Assembly: GCA_002840975.1 (NCBI GenBank)
Contig: PHDN01000003.1
Location: 124,001-188,000, forward strand
Source: Bacteroidetes bacterium HGW-Bacteroidetes-16
Lineage (GTDB): Bacteria > Bacteroidota > Bacteroidia > Bacteroidales > F082
Direction: 5' to 3'
Length of the DNA stretch: 64,000 bases
Positions 43,020-52,766 of this stretch are shown one piece after another. The position numbers were made by a program, and so were the translations under genes. Within the stretch, counting starts at the first letter, position 1. Each line of letters opens with the position of its first letter. Below the pieces are notes generated by a model, which saw only the letters and a list, made by a program, of their open reading frames with translations, was not told the DNA's origin and made no database searches.

Positions 43020-45155
43020 TTATTCGAATACCGGGTGCATATCCAGGTTGTACATGATAAAGCCGTACATGTCCGTTGCTTCATCAATTTGTTTAGAAGT
43101 AGGTTTTCCGGCCCCGTGGCCGGCTTTTGTTTCTATGCGCACCAACATCGGATTTTTCCCTCTGTCCTTTTCCTGGAGGGTAGCCATAAATTTAAAAGTA
43201 TGTGCTGGTACCACACGGTCATCATGATCTGCAGTTATGGCCAGGGTTGCAGGGTAGTTTACATCCGCTTTTATGTTATGCAAAGGCGAATATCCATAGA
43301 GGTAATTAAACATTTCTTCATTGTCGTCGCTGCGTCCATAATCAGATGCCCATGCCCAACCAATGGTAAAGTGATGATAACGCAACATGTCCATCACGCC
43401 AACGATGGGAATGGCTACTTTGAAAAGTTCAGGCTCCTGAGTCATGCAAGCGCCGACAAGCAATCCTCCATTCGATCCACCGACCATGGCCAGTTTTTCA
43501 GACGAAGTATATTTGTTGTTGATGAGGTATTTGGCAGCATAAATAAAATCATCAAATACATTTTGCTTATTTAATAAGGTACCTTGTTTATGCCAGGCTT
43601 CGCCATATTCGCCTCCACCACGCAGGTTGACCATCGCGAACACACCTCCCTGTTCAAGAAAAGCAGCACGGCTAATGCTGAATCCGGGTGTCATGCTGAT
43701 GTTAAACCCACCGTAACCATAGAGCAAAGTTGGGTTGTCGTTGTTCATGTTGAGGTTTTTGCGGTGAACAATGAACATGGGTATTTTGGTGCCATCTTTG
43801 CTTGCGAAAAATACCTGCTCGGTTTGATATTGGGTGCCATCGAAATCAACTTCTGAAGCGTGCATTATGGTAGAGATTCCCGTGGTGAGGTCGTACTGGT
43901 ATACATTCGAAGGAATGGTGAAAGAAGAAAAACCATAAAAAGCGATGGGGTCACCCTTTTCACCATTAAAACCACTTAGTGTACCTAACGTGGGGAGTTC
44001 CAGTTCGCGAATAAGTTTTCCTTCCAAATTATAAAAATAAGCCTTGCTGCTGGCATCTTCCAGGTATTGGGTAAACAAAACATCTCCTACCAATCCTGCA
44101 CCTTCAAGCACTTGCTCTTTTTCCGGAATAAGGCTCTCCCACATTTTTGGATCACTGTTCTTATAATCGGAAAGCACCAGTTTTTGCATGGGGGCTTCAT
44201 AATTGGTGATGATGATTAATTTGTCACCGATATGATCTATTACCTGAAAATCATTGGCAAATCCATTGGCGATTTTTTTAAAATCTAAATCTTTTAGTGA
44301 ATTTATTTTAGAAGCATACAGACTGTTTCCGCTGGTGCTTTCTGATTCGCTAATCATTAAAAATGCCTCGTCCTCAGTTGTGTAGGCCGAAAAGGTTCGC
44401 AAAGGTTGACTTTTATCCTCATAAATCAACTCGTCGTCATCCTGATTTGTGCCCAGATAATGATAACATACTTTGTGGAATCTGTTTTGTCCTTTCAGCT
44501 CTTCACCTTCGTCGGGTTTATCGTACCGGGAATAAAAGAAACCATTTTCTTTCCATGAAATTCCTGAAAACTTAACCCAATTGATCTGGTCCATTAATAT
44601 TTCGCGTGTATCGATGTCCATGACATAGATTTCGTTCCAATCGGAACCTCCTCGGGCAATGCTATAGGCCAGGTATTTTCCGTTTTTACTAATTCCCATC
44701 CCGGCCAAAGCCACAGTGCCGTCTTCTGATAGTTGGTTCGGGTCGAGCAATACATCAGGTTCGCCGTCAAGCGTATTTTGAATATACAGAACACTTTGAT
44801 TTTGAATACCATCATTTTTAAAGAAAAAGAAATGGGCTCCTTTTCTAAAAGGAACTCCATATTTTGGGTAATTCCAAATGTCAGTTAACCGTTTTCGCAA
44901 TTGTTCCCTGAACGGTATAGCTGATAAATATTCATTGGTAATGTTGTTTTCTTCTGTTACCCATTCAGCTGTTTCGGCTGAATTGTCATCTTCAAGCCAA
45001 CGATACGGATCAGATACTGCCTTACCAAAATAAATATCTGTGGTATCGGTTTTTTTTGCTTTTGGATATTGAATCCGGTTTTTTTGATTGTTTTGCACGC
45101 AAGCGTTGGTCATCATAAAGCTAAGGGTTACTAACAAAAGGAAAAGTCTTTTCAT
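43020..45155 (-). CDS. Prolyl oligopeptidase, S9A family, probable lipoprotein
   Basis: 711 residues. The N-terminal beta-propeller (about 60-400) is followed by an alpha/beta-hydrolase with the nucleophile in GGSNGGLLVG, the acid in TADHDDRVVP and the His in TKAGHGAGKP. It cleaves after proline in short peptides. The N-terminus RLFLLLVTLSFMMTNACVQNN resembles a lipoprotein signal with Cys19, but TNAC is not a fully classical lipobox, so a plain signal peptide is possible. The gap of 144 bases to mgsA shows no clear promoter. Confidence 0.93.
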   Translation of the reverse strand: MKRLFLLLVTLSFMMTNACVQNNQKNRIQYPKAKKTDTTDIYFGKAVSDPYRWLEDDNSAETAEWVTEENNITNEYLSAIPFREQLRKRLTDIWNYPKYGVPFRKGAHFFFFKNDGIQNQSVLYIQNTLDGEPDVLLDPNQLSEDGTVALAGMGISKNGKYLAYSIARGGSDWNEIYVMDIDTREILMDQINWVKFSGISWKENGFFYSRYDKPDEGEELKGQNRFHKVCYHYLGTNQDDDELIYEDKSQPLRTFSAYTTEDEAFLMISESESTSGNSLYASKINSLKDLDFKKIANGFANDFQVIDHIGDKLIIITNYEAPMQKLVLSDYKNSDPKMWESLIPEKEQVLEGAGLVGDVLFTQYLEDASSKAYFYNLEGKLIRELELPTLGTLSGFNGEKGDPIAFYGFSSFTIPSNVYQYDLTTGISTIMHASEVDFDGTQYQTEQVFFASKDGTKIPMFIVHRKNLNMNNDNPTLLYGYGGFNISMTPGFSISRAAFLEQGGVFAMVNLRGGGEYGEAWHKQGTLLNKQNVFDDFIYAAKYLINNKYTSSEKLAMVGGSNGGLLVGACMTQEPELFKVAIPIVGVMDMLRYHHFTIGWAWASDYGRSDDNEEMFNYLYGYSPLHNIKADVNYPATLAITADHDDRVVPAHTFKFMATLQEKDRGKNPMLVRIETKAGHGAGKPTSKQIDEATDMYGFIMYNLDMHPVFE

Positions 45156-45299
45156 GGTGATTGGTTTTACTTTTTCACACTATTTTGGTTCTGGATTTAG
45201 TTTTAATCTAATTCGCAGTAAAAGTAGAATTGTTCCATGGAAATTGCAAATTTGCAGACAATGATTTTGCAAATATAACAGGCTCGGGGAGATGAATGG

Positions 45300-45740
45300 T
45301 TATACCGGACGATTAAGATAGACCGAATAATCTTTTAAAGTTCGCTGGTAGTTGCTGTTATAAAGTGTTGAGCTAATGATAAAATCAGCAGTTGACCGGT
45401 TGCAGGCCGTGGGGATGTTATACAAAACCGACAATCGGAGCAGTGCTTTTACATCCACATCGTGGGGATGCGAAGACATGGGATCCCAGAAAAAGATAAG
45501 GAAGTCAATTTTTTCTGTAGCAATGAGTGCCCCCAATTGTTGGTCACCGCCCAATGGTCCCGATTTAAGGCGCGTTACTTTATAATCCTCTCCAAGTGCT
45601 TTCTCCACCATGATTCCTGTAGTACCGGTACAGAACAAATCGTGCTTTACCAGATTGCCTTTATTGAATTTAACCCATTCAATCAAATCCGCTTTTCTGT
45701 TGTCATGAGCCACCAGGGCGATTTTTTTCATTTTATCCAT
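45300..45740 (-). CDS. mgsA: Methylglyoxal synthase
   Basis: 146 residues. MgsA turns dihydroxyacetone phosphate into methylglyoxal, a bypass used when glycolysis is phosphate-limited. Motifs: GTTGIMVEKAL near 39, SGPLGGDQQ (catalytic Asp near 68), and FFWDPMSSHPHDVDVKALLRL, with the catalytic His near 96. Two starts are possible (45740 and 45731); the second gives MKKIALVAHD. A -7 element (TATTTTTG on the minus strand, 45752-45759) lies close to both. No other enzyme of the bypass is in the window. Confidence 0.95.
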   Translation of the reverse strand: MDKMKKIALVAHDNRKADLIEWVKFNKGNLVKHDLFCTGTTGIMVEKALGEDYKVTRLKSGPLGGDQQLGALIATEKIDFLIFFWDPMSSHPHDVDVKALLRLSVLYNIPTACNRSTADFIISSTLYNSNYQRTLKDYSVYLNRPV

Positions 45741-46095
45741 CGTTTTTTTTGCAAAAATAACACTTCATGTATGTTAAATTGAATCATTGTTGGCAGGATC
45801 AGCGATATTAACTTCCTGATTGCTGTGGTTGGGGACTTCATATGGGAAACCCCTTGTGCAATCGTTGCCGGCGATGTGACTTCAGCAATGGCAAGATAAA
45901 ATAAGCAATTTTTTGTGAATGTTTTCACAATAAACCGACCCGTGTTCTCATTCAATTCACTAATTTTGCACCACAAAAAATCAGATCATGAAAAAGCCAT
46001 GATACAAAAATCACCGAAGGAACAGGTATTATTGTTAATCATGGTGTTCCTGATAGCTATCGGGAATCTGACCTTTAAAATCAAATTATTATCAG
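45741..46095. other. 355-base gap before gcvT
   Basis: Contains a TAATTTTG -7 match at 45961-45968, a small perfect hairpin (ATCATG and CATGAT at 45985-46003, written ATCATG then aaaaagc then CATGAT), and an ORF from ATG 45999 that overlaps the gcvT start in another frame. This ORF would encode about 43 residues with one hydrophobic segment, but nothing else supports it. I see no glycine-riboswitch consensus, and no other gene. Confidence 0.35.
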
Positions 46096-47184
46096 ATGAA
46101 AAAAACAGCTTTAAATGCGATGCACCGTGAAATGGGTGCAAAAATGGTTGAATTCGTTGGATTCGACATGCCGGTTCAATTTGAAGGAATTAATATAGAA
46201 CATGAGACGGTTAGAGAAAGACTCGGTGTGTTCGACGTATCGCACATGGGCGAGTTTTGGGTTGAAGGTCCCAAAGCGTTTGAACTGGTTCAAAAAGTAA
46301 CCAGCAATGATGTAGCAGCTCTTCACGATGGTAAAGTGCAATACAGTTGTTATCCCAATGGACAAGGTGGAATTGTTGACGATTTGCTGGTGTATCGCTT
46401 TAACGCGGAAAAATATTTTCTCGTTGTGAATGCCTCTAACATTGATAAAGATTTTGCCCACGTAAGCAAACACAACACCATGGGGGCAAAACTCACCAAC
46501 GTAAGCAATGACTTTTCCCAACTGGCTGTTCAGGGACCTCTTGCGTTAAAAGCCATGCAGTCACTTACCGAAACCCCAATTACGGATATGGAATATTACA
46601 CATTCAAAGTCATTGAGTTCGCTGGCGTTAAAGATATTATCTTCTCTACAACAGGATATACCGGTTCGGGTGGATGCGAGATTTACATGAAAAACAAAGA
46701 TGCCGTGAAAATATACAAAGCGGTATTGAAAGCTGGCGAGGCTTATGGCATAAAACCTATCGGACTGGGTGCACGCGATACCCTTCGACTCGAATCAGGC
46801 TTTAACCTTTATGGCAACGACATCGACGATACGACTTCTCCTATTTCTGCCGGACTGGGTTGGATTACGAAATTTGTAGAAGGCAACGATTTCATCGACA
46901 GGCCCTTGTTCGAATCTCAAAGAGATCAAGGTGTTGAATATCGACTAAAAGGTTTTGTAATGGAGGACCGTGCCATCCCACGGCATCATTATGAGGTGGT
47001 TGATGCAGAAGGAAGGGTGGTGGGTCATGTTACTTCAGGAACCATGTCGCCCATGTTGAAAAAGGGCATTGGCATGGCCTATGTAACCAAACCCTATTGG
47101 AAAGAAGGAACCGAAATTTATATTCCTATACGTGGAAAGTCGACAAAGGCTGTTATTACCAAGACTCCTTTTTACAAAGGCTAA
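46096..47184 (+). CDS. gcvT: Glycine cleavage system T protein (aminomethyltransferase)
   Basis: 362 residues. GcvT transfers the methylene group of aminomethyl-lipoyl protein to tetrahydrofolate and releases ammonia. GGIVDDLLVYRFNAE near 94 holds the catalytic Asp, and TGYTGSGGCEIYMK, LGARDTLRLESGF and TKTPFYKG are conserved. Normal length. The other cleavage-system genes (gcvH, gcvP) are not in the window. A terminator follows at 47204-47238. Confidence 0.96.
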   Translation: MKKTALNAMHREMGAKMVEFVGFDMPVQFEGINIEHETVRERLGVFDVSHMGEFWVEGPKAFELVQKVTSNDVAALHDGKVQYSCYPNGQGGIVDDLLVYRFNAEKYFLVVNASNIDKDFAHVSKHNTMGAKLTNVSNDFSQLAVQGPLALKAMQSLTETPITDMEYYTFKVIEFAGVKDIIFSTTGYTGSGGCEIYMKNKDAVKIYKAVLKAGEAYGIKPIGLGARDTLRLESGFNLYGNDIDDTTSPISAGLGWITKFVEGNDFIDRPLFESQRDQGVEYRLKGFVMEDRAIPRHHYEVVDAEGRVVGHVTSGTMSPMLKKGIGMAYVTKPYWKEGTEIYIPIRGKSTKAVITKTPFYKG

Positions 47185-47203
47185 AAACAATCATCTATTG
47201 AGT

Positions 47204-47238
47204 AAAAAAAGCATTGGGCTTCAGTCCGATGCTTTTTT
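47204..47238 (+). terminator. Terminator after gcvT
   Basis: An A-run, then GCATTGG (47211-47217), a loop, CCGATGC (47226-47232), then TTTTTT. The stem has one T-G wobble. The rest of the 240-base gap to valS holds only the -7 candidate at 47390. Confidence 0.85.
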
Positions 47239-47389
47239 CTTGTTAGAAGAATAGCTCGATCTTTCAATAACATGAAAACAGGAAAAAATCCAGTCTCTCA
47301 GGACAAATGTGCAACGAAGATAAGCAACACAAATGCGGGACGGCAAGTTAATCCTTAAGACCTTTAACCACATATCTCATAATCTTTCC

Positions 47390-47397
47390 TATTTTTG
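47390..47397 (+). promoter_or_regulatory. Candidate -7 element for valS
   Basis: TATTTTTG, a TAnnTTTG match 27 bases before the ATG at 47425. No clear -33 TTG at 17-22 bases upstream. Confidence 0.45.
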
Positions 47398-47424
47398 CCG
47401 CTTATTTAATAATTTCGACGCATC

Positions 47425-50058
47425 ATGGAAATGCCCAGCAAATACAACCCGGCAGCCACCGAGGATCATTGGTATCGGTACTGGATGGAGAAAAAATACT
47501 TCCATTCAGAACCCGATGAAAGAGAACCTTATACCATTGTAATTCCTCCTCCGAACGTCACCGGTGTGTTGCACATGGGTCACATGCTGAACAACACCAT
47601 CCAGGATGTACTGATCCGTCGCGCCCGCATGCAGGGCAAAAATGCCTGTTGGGTACCAGGAACCGACCACGCTTCCATCGCCACCGAAGCCAAAGTGGTA
47701 AACAAACTCAGGGCACAGGGCATCGACAAATCCACACTCACACGCGACCAGTTTATGGAGCATGCGTGGGAATGGAAAGAAAAACATGGCGGCATCATCC
47801 TCGAACAATTGAAGAAACTGGGTGCCAGTTGCGACTGGGACCGCACGGCCTTCACCATGGACGAATCCCTTTACGAATCGGTGATTGACGTGTTTATCGA
47901 CTTGTATAACAAAGGGTTGATTTATCGCGGGGTGCGCATGGTGAACTGGGATCCGGGCGCAAAAACCGCCGTTTCGGATGAAGAGGTAATCCACAAAGAA
48001 GTTAAATCGAAACTCTACTACCTGAGATATCAAGTGGAGGGCGAAGAGGAATCAATACACATTGCAACCACCCGTCCTGAAACCATTTTGGGCGATACCG
48101 CCTTGTGTGTACATCCCGAAGATGAGCGCTATACCCGTTTTCACGGGAAAAAGGTGTTGGTACCTTTAATCAACCGGCCCATTCCTGTGATTGTGGATGA
48201 GTACGTGGACCGTGAATTTGGTACTGGGGCGTTGAAAATTACCCCATCACACGATATCAACGACTATGAGCTCGGTTTAAAACACAAGCTGGAAGCCATC
48301 GATATTTTCAACGACAATGGCACCATGAGCGACCATGCCGGACGGTATATCGGAAAAGACCGCTTTGAAGTGCGAAAACTGATTGTTGTCGACCTGGAAA
48401 AATCAGGCAACCTGGTTAAGATTGAAGATTACATCAATAAAATAGGCTATTCGGAACGTACGGATGAAGTCATCGAACCCAAGCTTTCGCTGCAATGGTT
48501 TCTCAATATGAAAGAGTTGGCCAGGCCTGCCCTGGAGGTAGTGGAAAGCGATGAAGTGACTTTTCATCCGGCAAAACTCAAAAATATCTACCGCCACTGG
48601 ATGGAAAATGTCCGCGATTGGAACATCAGCCGCCAGCTCTGGTGGGGACAGCAAATCCCGGTTTACTACCTCAAGAATGGCGAAATGGTGATAGCCAAAT
48701 CTCCCGAAGAGGCCTTGCAGAAAGCCCGTGTTGAATTCAACCGACCTGATCTTCAGGCAGAAGACCTGAAACAGGATGAAGATGTGATGGACACCTGGTT
48801 TTCTTCTTGGTTGTGGCCCATCAGCGTATTTGACGGAATCCGTCATCCGGATAACAAAGAAATTCAGTATTATTATCCAACCAACGACCTGATTACGGCT
48901 CCGGACATCATCTTTTTCTGGGTTGCGCGGATGATTATGGCCGGAATTGAGTACCGCAAGGAAATCCCGTTCAAGAATGTATATTTTACGGGCATTGTAC
49001 GTGATAAGCTGGGCCGCAAGATGTCCAAGACTTTGGGCAACTCACCCGATCCGCTGGATTTGATTGCCGAGTTTGGTGCCGACAGTGTGCGCATGGGCAT
49101 GTTGCTCACCGCTCCTGCGGGAAACGACCTGCCTTTCGATCCTTCGTTAATTGAGCAGGGACGCAATTTCAGCAATAAAATCTGGAATGCCTTGCGTTTG
49201 GTAAAAGGATGGGAAGTGGACGCCAATCTGAAACCATCAGAGAGTAATCAACTTGGCATTCTTTGGTTTGAAAACAAGTTAAATCATGAGTTGACCCTCA
49301 TCGAAGATCACTTTGCAAAATACCGCATTTCGGATGCCCTGATGGCGACCTATAAGCTGATTTGGGATGATTTCTGCAGTTGGTACCTGGAAATTGCCAA
49401 GCCTGCTTATCAACAACCCATCGATGCCTCTACCCTGGAAGCTACCATTGGTTTCTTTGAGAAACTGATAAAGATGCTCCATCCGTTTATGCCTTTTATT
49501 ACAGAAGAAATCTGGCATCTGTTGCGTGAGCGCGAAGCAGGAAACGACCTCATGATTTCCCTTCTTCCCAAAGCAGAGGTGGTGGATGAAGAAGTCCTGA
49601 ATGCCTTTGGGAAAGCCGAAAATATTATCGGTGGTGTACGGGCGGTTCGCAAGGATAAAAACATCCCCCAAAAAGACCCCATACATTTGTTGGTTCAGCA
49701 GGGCGAAGAGGCTCAATGCCGATTTTATCCGATGGTGGCTAAGTTGGGAAATATTGAGCAAATTACCTTTGTGGATGAAAAACCCGAAGCCTGCGTATCG
49801 TTTATTGTGGGTTCACAGGAATTTTATATTCCACTCTCACAGGAGGTTAACGCAGAAGAAGAGATTGCCCGGTTGGAAGAAGAGTTGACCTATACCAATG
49901 GTTTTTTAAAGTCGGTGGTGGCAAAACTCTCCAACGAACGCTTTGTAAGTGGCGCCCCTGCCACAGTGGTCGACAAAGAACGTCAGAAACAGGCGGATGC
50001 CGAAGCCCGTAAATCGGTGATCGAAGAGCAGTTGGCCGAATTGAGAAAACCAGCCTGA
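47425..50058 (+). CDS. valS: Valyl-tRNA synthetase
   Basis: 877 residues, normal. The HIGH-type signature is [11 protein letters not shown] near residue 47 and the KMSKS-type signature is [14 protein letters not shown] near 532. The editing CP1 domain lies between ([13 protein letters not shown] near 213). The C-terminal 70 residues are a coiled coil ([36 protein letters not shown]), which contacts tRNA. It loads valine on tRNA-Val. A palindromic terminator follows at 50064-50096. The only tRNA-Val in the window, anticodon GAC, lies about 2.6 kb downstream. Confidence 0.97.
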   Translation: MEMPSKYNPAATEDHWYRYWMEKKYFHSEPDEREPYTIVIPPPNVTGVLHMGHMLNNTIQDVLIRRARMQGKNACWVPGTDHASIATEAKVVNKLRAQGIDKSTLTRDQFMEHAWEWKEKHGGIILEQLKKLGASCDWDRTAFTMDESLYESVIDVFIDLYNKGLIYRGVRMVNWDPGAKTAVSDEEVIHKEVKSKLYYLRYQVEGEEESIHIATTRPETILGDTALCVHPEDERYTRFHGKKVLVPLINRPIPVIVDEYVDREFGTGALKITPSHDINDYELGLKHKLEAIDIFNDNGTMSDHAGRYIGKDRFEVRKLIVVDLEKSGNLVKIEDYINKIGYSERTDEVIEPKLSLQWFLNMKELARPALEVVESDEVTFHPAKLKNIYRHWMENVRDWNISRQLWWGQQIPVYYLKNGEMVIAKSPEEALQKARVEFNRPDLQAEDLKQDEDVMDTWFSSWLWPISVFDGIRHPDNKEIQYYYPTNDLITAPDIIFFWVARMIMAGIEYRKEIPFKNVYFTGIVRDKLGRKMSKTLGNSPDPLDLIAEFGADSVRMGMLLTAPAGNDLPFDPSLIEQGRNFSNKIWNALRLVKGWEVDANLKPSESNQLGILWFENKLNHELTLIEDHFAKYRISDALMATYKLIWDDFCSWYLEIAKPAYQQPIDASTLEATIGFFEKLIKMLHPFMPFITEEIWHLLREREAGNDLMISLLPKAEVVDEEVLNAFGKAENIIGGVRAVRKDKNIPQKDPIHLLVQQGEEAQCRFYPMVAKLGNIEQITFVDEKPEACVSFIVGSQEFYIPLSQEVNAEEEIARLEEELTYTNGFLKSVVAKLSNERFVSGAPATVVDKERQKQADAEARKSVIEEQLAELRKPA

Positions 50059-50063
50059 AAATC

Positions 50064-50096
50064 AACTTTCCCAAAGTTTAAAACTTTGGGAAAGTT
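50064..50096. terminator. 33-base palindrome after valS
   Basis: AACTTTCCCAAAGTTT (50064-50079), one A, then AAACTTTGGGAAAGTT (50081-50096): a 16-bp perfect inverted repeat just after the valS stop. In RNA the middle would open into a small loop. There is no long T-run, so termination is likely but not certain. Confidence 0.65.
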
Positions 50097-50101
50097 CAAC
50101 A

Positions 50102-50247
50102 TTGAGTCCACTCCGAAAAGTCAAGAATCCCTGGGTCCTCAAAAGGAGATTTTAAATAGTTGGTTGATTTTCAACGAATTCCCCTTTAGGGATCTGGGGT
50201 AAATGAGTTGAAAATCAATGAACACATACTTTTCGGAGTGGGTTCAA
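50102..50247. repeat. Nested inverted-repeat element between valS and the DPP-IV gene
   Basis: Outer arms (50102-50121, 50228-50247) match over 18 of 20 bases and carry CCACTCCGAAAAGT and its complement. Inside lies the hairpin of 50164-50218. GTTCAACAT occurs just outside or overlapping both ends (50094-50102 and 50242-50250) in direct orientation. The layout resembles a small non-autonomous mobile element, but no transposase and no second copy of the outer arms was found. Confidence 0.5.
50164..50218. terminator. Hairpin with the CCCCTTTAGGG core, copy 2
   Basis: TTGATTTTCAAC (50164-50175) and GTTGAAAATCAA (50207-50218) pair perfectly over 12 bp; an ATT/AAT pair follows inside after two mismatches. 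The loop contains CCCCTTTAGGG and GGGGTAAA, as at 22187-22238. It lies between valS and the convergent DPP-IV gene and may end transcription of both. Confidence 0.6.
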
Positions 50248-50253
50248 CATCGG

Positions 50254-52467
50254 CTACTCAGTCCCTTTCAAATTCTCATACAGGAAATCAGTCATCTTTT
50301 TAAACAAGTGGTAGCGGGTGTTTCCACCAAAAATCCCATGATTTTTGTTGGGATAAATCATCAGGTCGAACTGCTTGTCGGCGGCCACCAGCGCACTAAT
50401 CAGATCCATGGTGTTTTGTGGATGCACATTGTCGTCGGCCCCTCCATGTACCAACAAATAATGGCCTTTCAGTTCTTTCACATGGTTGATGGGCGAATTG
50501 TTGTCGTAACCGGATGCATTGTCCTGTGGCTTTTGCATAAAGCGTTCGGTGTAGATGTTGTCGTAATAACGCCAGTTGGTTACAGGGGCTACAGCGATGG
50601 CTGTCGAGAAATAATCAGCACCCTGGAAGAGTGCGTTGCTCGCCATAAACCCACCATAACTCCAACCAAAAATCCCGATGCGATTCTTGTCCACATAAGG
50701 CAGGGTGGCCAGGTATTTGGCTGTTTCGATGTAATCGAGTGTTTCATATTTACCCAATTCCTTGTAAGTCATTTTCTTAAACACTTCACCACGGGCTCCC
50801 GTACCCCGGTTATCTACCGAAATCACCATAATCCCGTTTTCGGCCAGCATTTCGTACCACATCAGGTTGAAACCTCCCCAGCTATTGACCACTTCCTGCG
50901 AACCGGGACCCCCGTAAATTGAAAGCAATACCGCATATTTCTTTTCAGGATTGAAATTGGCCGGAAGTATCCTCATGGCATTAAGACTTACCTGTTCACC
51001 GGAAGGCAAAGTGATTTCCGGTGTGCTAAAAGTGAAAAACTCCACAGGGCTTATTTTATAATTCTTCAGCTTGTCAACCAATGCTTTATTGTCTTCCAGT
51101 ACACGGAATTCTTTTCCATCCGATTGATTTACAGTATAAACAGGTGGTGTGTTGGCATCCGACCAGGTGTTGATGTAATAACCAAAATTGCTGCTGAAAT
51201 TGGCGCTGTTGGTTCCGATATGTGTGCTGATAACTTTGATGTTTCCCTTTAAATTGACTTCACAAACATCACGGTCGAGGGGTGAGCGCTCTGCCGATTG
51301 AAAATAAATCTTTTGTGCCACCGCATCGTAGCCATACATTTTGGTTACATCCCAATTGCCCGAAGTGAGCTGTTTCACCACCTTGCCGTCAATGGAATAA
51401 TAATACAGGTGGTTGTATCCGCTTTTTTCGGAAGACATAATAAAGAATTTCCCATCTGGTGTAAATGTCAGATCATCCGTGATATCGATGTAATAGGGAT
51501 TGTCTTCGGTATAAATCACAGAAGTGGCACCCGTGGAAGCATCGGCGAGTAAAATATCCAGGTGATTTTGTAACCTATTGAGCCTTTGTACCGCCAGTTT
51601 TGTGGCATCTGCCGACCACTTGATGCGTGGAATGTACTGATCGGTTTCGGTTCCTGCATCTACTTTTAGCGCTTTGCCGGTAGCCAGTTCGTAGATGTAT
51701 ATGTCCACCAGTGAATTGTCTTCTCCTGCTTTGGGATATTTGTAGGTTTCCTGTGTGGGATAGAGGTCGCCGTAGTTGGTCAAAGTGTATTCTTTTACCC
51801 GACTTTCATCGAAACGATAGTAGGCTATGTATTTGCCGTCGGGCGACCAGAAAAAGGCCTTGGTAAATCCAAACTCTTCTTCATACACCCAATCGCAGGT
51901 CCCGTTGATAATGGCATTGTGCTTACCGTCAGTGGTGATTTGCTTTTCATCGCCGGACATCAGGTTTTTAACAAAGAGGTTGTTATCGCGCACAAAAGCC
52001 ACCTGATCCGATTGTGGAGAAAAATCTGCCAGTTGTTGTTTTCCTCCCTTCGACAGGATTTCCGTGTGTTTCGATTTTAAATCATAGAGATAAAAGCTGG
52101 CCCGCGACGAATGGCGGTAGATGGCTTCTTCGTCGGTGGGGATTAAAAACAGGGTTTCATCTGCATTCATGGTAAATTCTGACAATCGAATGGGCGTAGT
52201 ATCACCTGCAGGCACCAGATCGTTGGCATTAATCAGGGTGGTCACCGAATCACCTGTTTTATAATCATACACCACCAATGATCCTTTTGTAATCATGGTA
52301 AATTCTTTTCCGTTTTTCAACGAATTAATACCGTGGACCCCTTTGGGATAAAAGGAATAGGTTTTCCAGATTTGATCCAGGGAAATGATCTTCAGTGTGT
52401 CGGTGGTTTGTGCAGAAACGGCCAGAATAAAGAAAAGACCGGCAATGAATAAGGAGATTTTTTTCAT
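50254..52467 (-). CDS. DPP-IV-like S9B dipeptidyl peptidase
   Basis: 737 residues with a signal peptide (KKISLFIAGLFFILAVSAQ). The N-terminal eight-bladed propeller (about 60-470) is followed by an alpha/beta-hydrolase: nucleophile Ser in GWSYGGFMA, acid Asp in HGGADDNVHPQN, and His in YPNKNHGIFGG. The propeller has CDWVYEEEFGFTKAFFWSPDG, where a Glu-Glu pair binds the peptide N-terminus in DPP-IV enzymes. It releases X-Pro or X-Ala dipeptides in the periplasm or at the surface. It converges on valS. Confidence 0.94.
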   Translation of the reverse strand: MKKISLFIAGLFFILAVSAQTTDTLKIISLDQIWKTYSFYPKGVHGINSLKNGKEFTMITKGSLVVYDYKTGDSVTTLINANDLVPAGDTTPIRLSEFTMNADETLFLIPTDEEAIYRHSSRASFYLYDLKSKHTEILSKGGKQQLADFSPQSDQVAFVRDNNLFVKNLMSGDEKQITTDGKHNAIINGTCDWVYEEEFGFTKAFFWSPDGKYIAYYRFDESRVKEYTLTNYGDLYPTQETYKYPKAGEDNSLVDIYIYELATGKALKVDAGTETDQYIPRIKWSADATKLAVQRLNRLQNHLDILLADASTGATSVIYTEDNPYYIDITDDLTFTPDGKFFIMSSEKSGYNHLYYYSIDGKVVKQLTSGNWDVTKMYGYDAVAQKIYFQSAERSPLDRDVCEVNLKGNIKVISTHIGTNSANFSSNFGYYINTWSDANTPPVYTVNQSDGKEFRVLEDNKALVDKLKNYKISPVEFFTFSTPEITLPSGEQVSLNAMRILPANFNPEKKYAVLLSIYGGPGSQEVVNSWGGFNLMWYEMLAENGIMVISVDNRGTGARGEVFKKMTYKELGKYETLDYIETAKYLATLPYVDKNRIGIFGWSYGGFMASNALFQGADYFSTAIAVAPVTNWRYYDNIYTERFMQKPQDNASGYDNNSPINHVKELKGHYLLVHGGADDNVHPQNTMDLISALVAADKQFDLMIYPNKNHGIFGGNTRYHLFKKMTDFLYENLKGTE

Positions 52468-52619
52468 CTTTTTACCTTTTATAGCTAATGAAATTGATAT
52501 GAAATATTAAAAAAATCAAAGATATAAAATTGAGGGGAGTCATTTTAGTCAGGAGGGTTTTTTAATGGATTTTGGATAAAAGAGAGGTAATTTGTGATGG
52601 ATCGATGGATTTTCATCTT

Positions 52620-52647
52620 TTGAATTTGAATTTTTTTGTTATTTTTG
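52620..52647 (+). promoter_or_regulatory. Candidate promoter of tRNA-Val
   Basis: TTG (52620-52622), a 17-base spacer, then TATTTTTG (52640-52647), 10 bases before the tRNA start. The spacer is at the short end of the range. Confidence 0.5.
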
Positions 52648-52657
52648 CCATCCCGAT

Positions 52658-52732
52658 GGGATATTAGCTCAGTTGGTTTAGAGCATCGCCTTGACAGGGC
52701 GGGGGTCACTGGTTCGAATCCAGTATATCCCA
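52658..52732 (+). tRNA. tRNA-Val (GAC)
   Basis: Acceptor arms GGGATAT and ATATCCC pair over 7 bp with discriminator A at 52732. The anticodon loop TTGACAG gives anticodon GAC, which reads the GUC valine codon. The D-arm is GCTCAGTTGGTTTAGAGC and the T-arm CTGGTTCGAATCCAG. CCA is not encoded, unlike tRNA-Ser in this window. I first considered Asp, but that would need anticodon GTC. Confidence 0.96.
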
Positions 52733-52736
52733 CAAG

Positions 52737-52766
52737 CAAAAGACGCAGAGATGCGGCTTTTGTTAT
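52737..52766 (+). terminator. Terminator after tRNA-Val
   Basis: CAAAAG, A, CGCA, a GAGA loop, TGCG, G, CTTTTG (52737-52762): two stems with single mismatched bases between them, ending in a short T-rich stretch. Confidence 0.55.

Noticed and set aside
45741-46095. Glycine riboswitch before gcvT
   Set aside because: No aptamer consensus could be seen. The small hairpin near 45985 is too short and lacks the conserved core.
45915-46130. Open frame across the gcvT start
   Set aside because: It starts before the promoter element and overlaps gcvT in another frame. Only its ATG at 45999 could be real, and this is listed only as part of the gap.
52658-52732. tRNA-Asp call
   Set aside because: The loop TTGACAG gives anticodon GAC for valine. 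Aspartate would need GTC.
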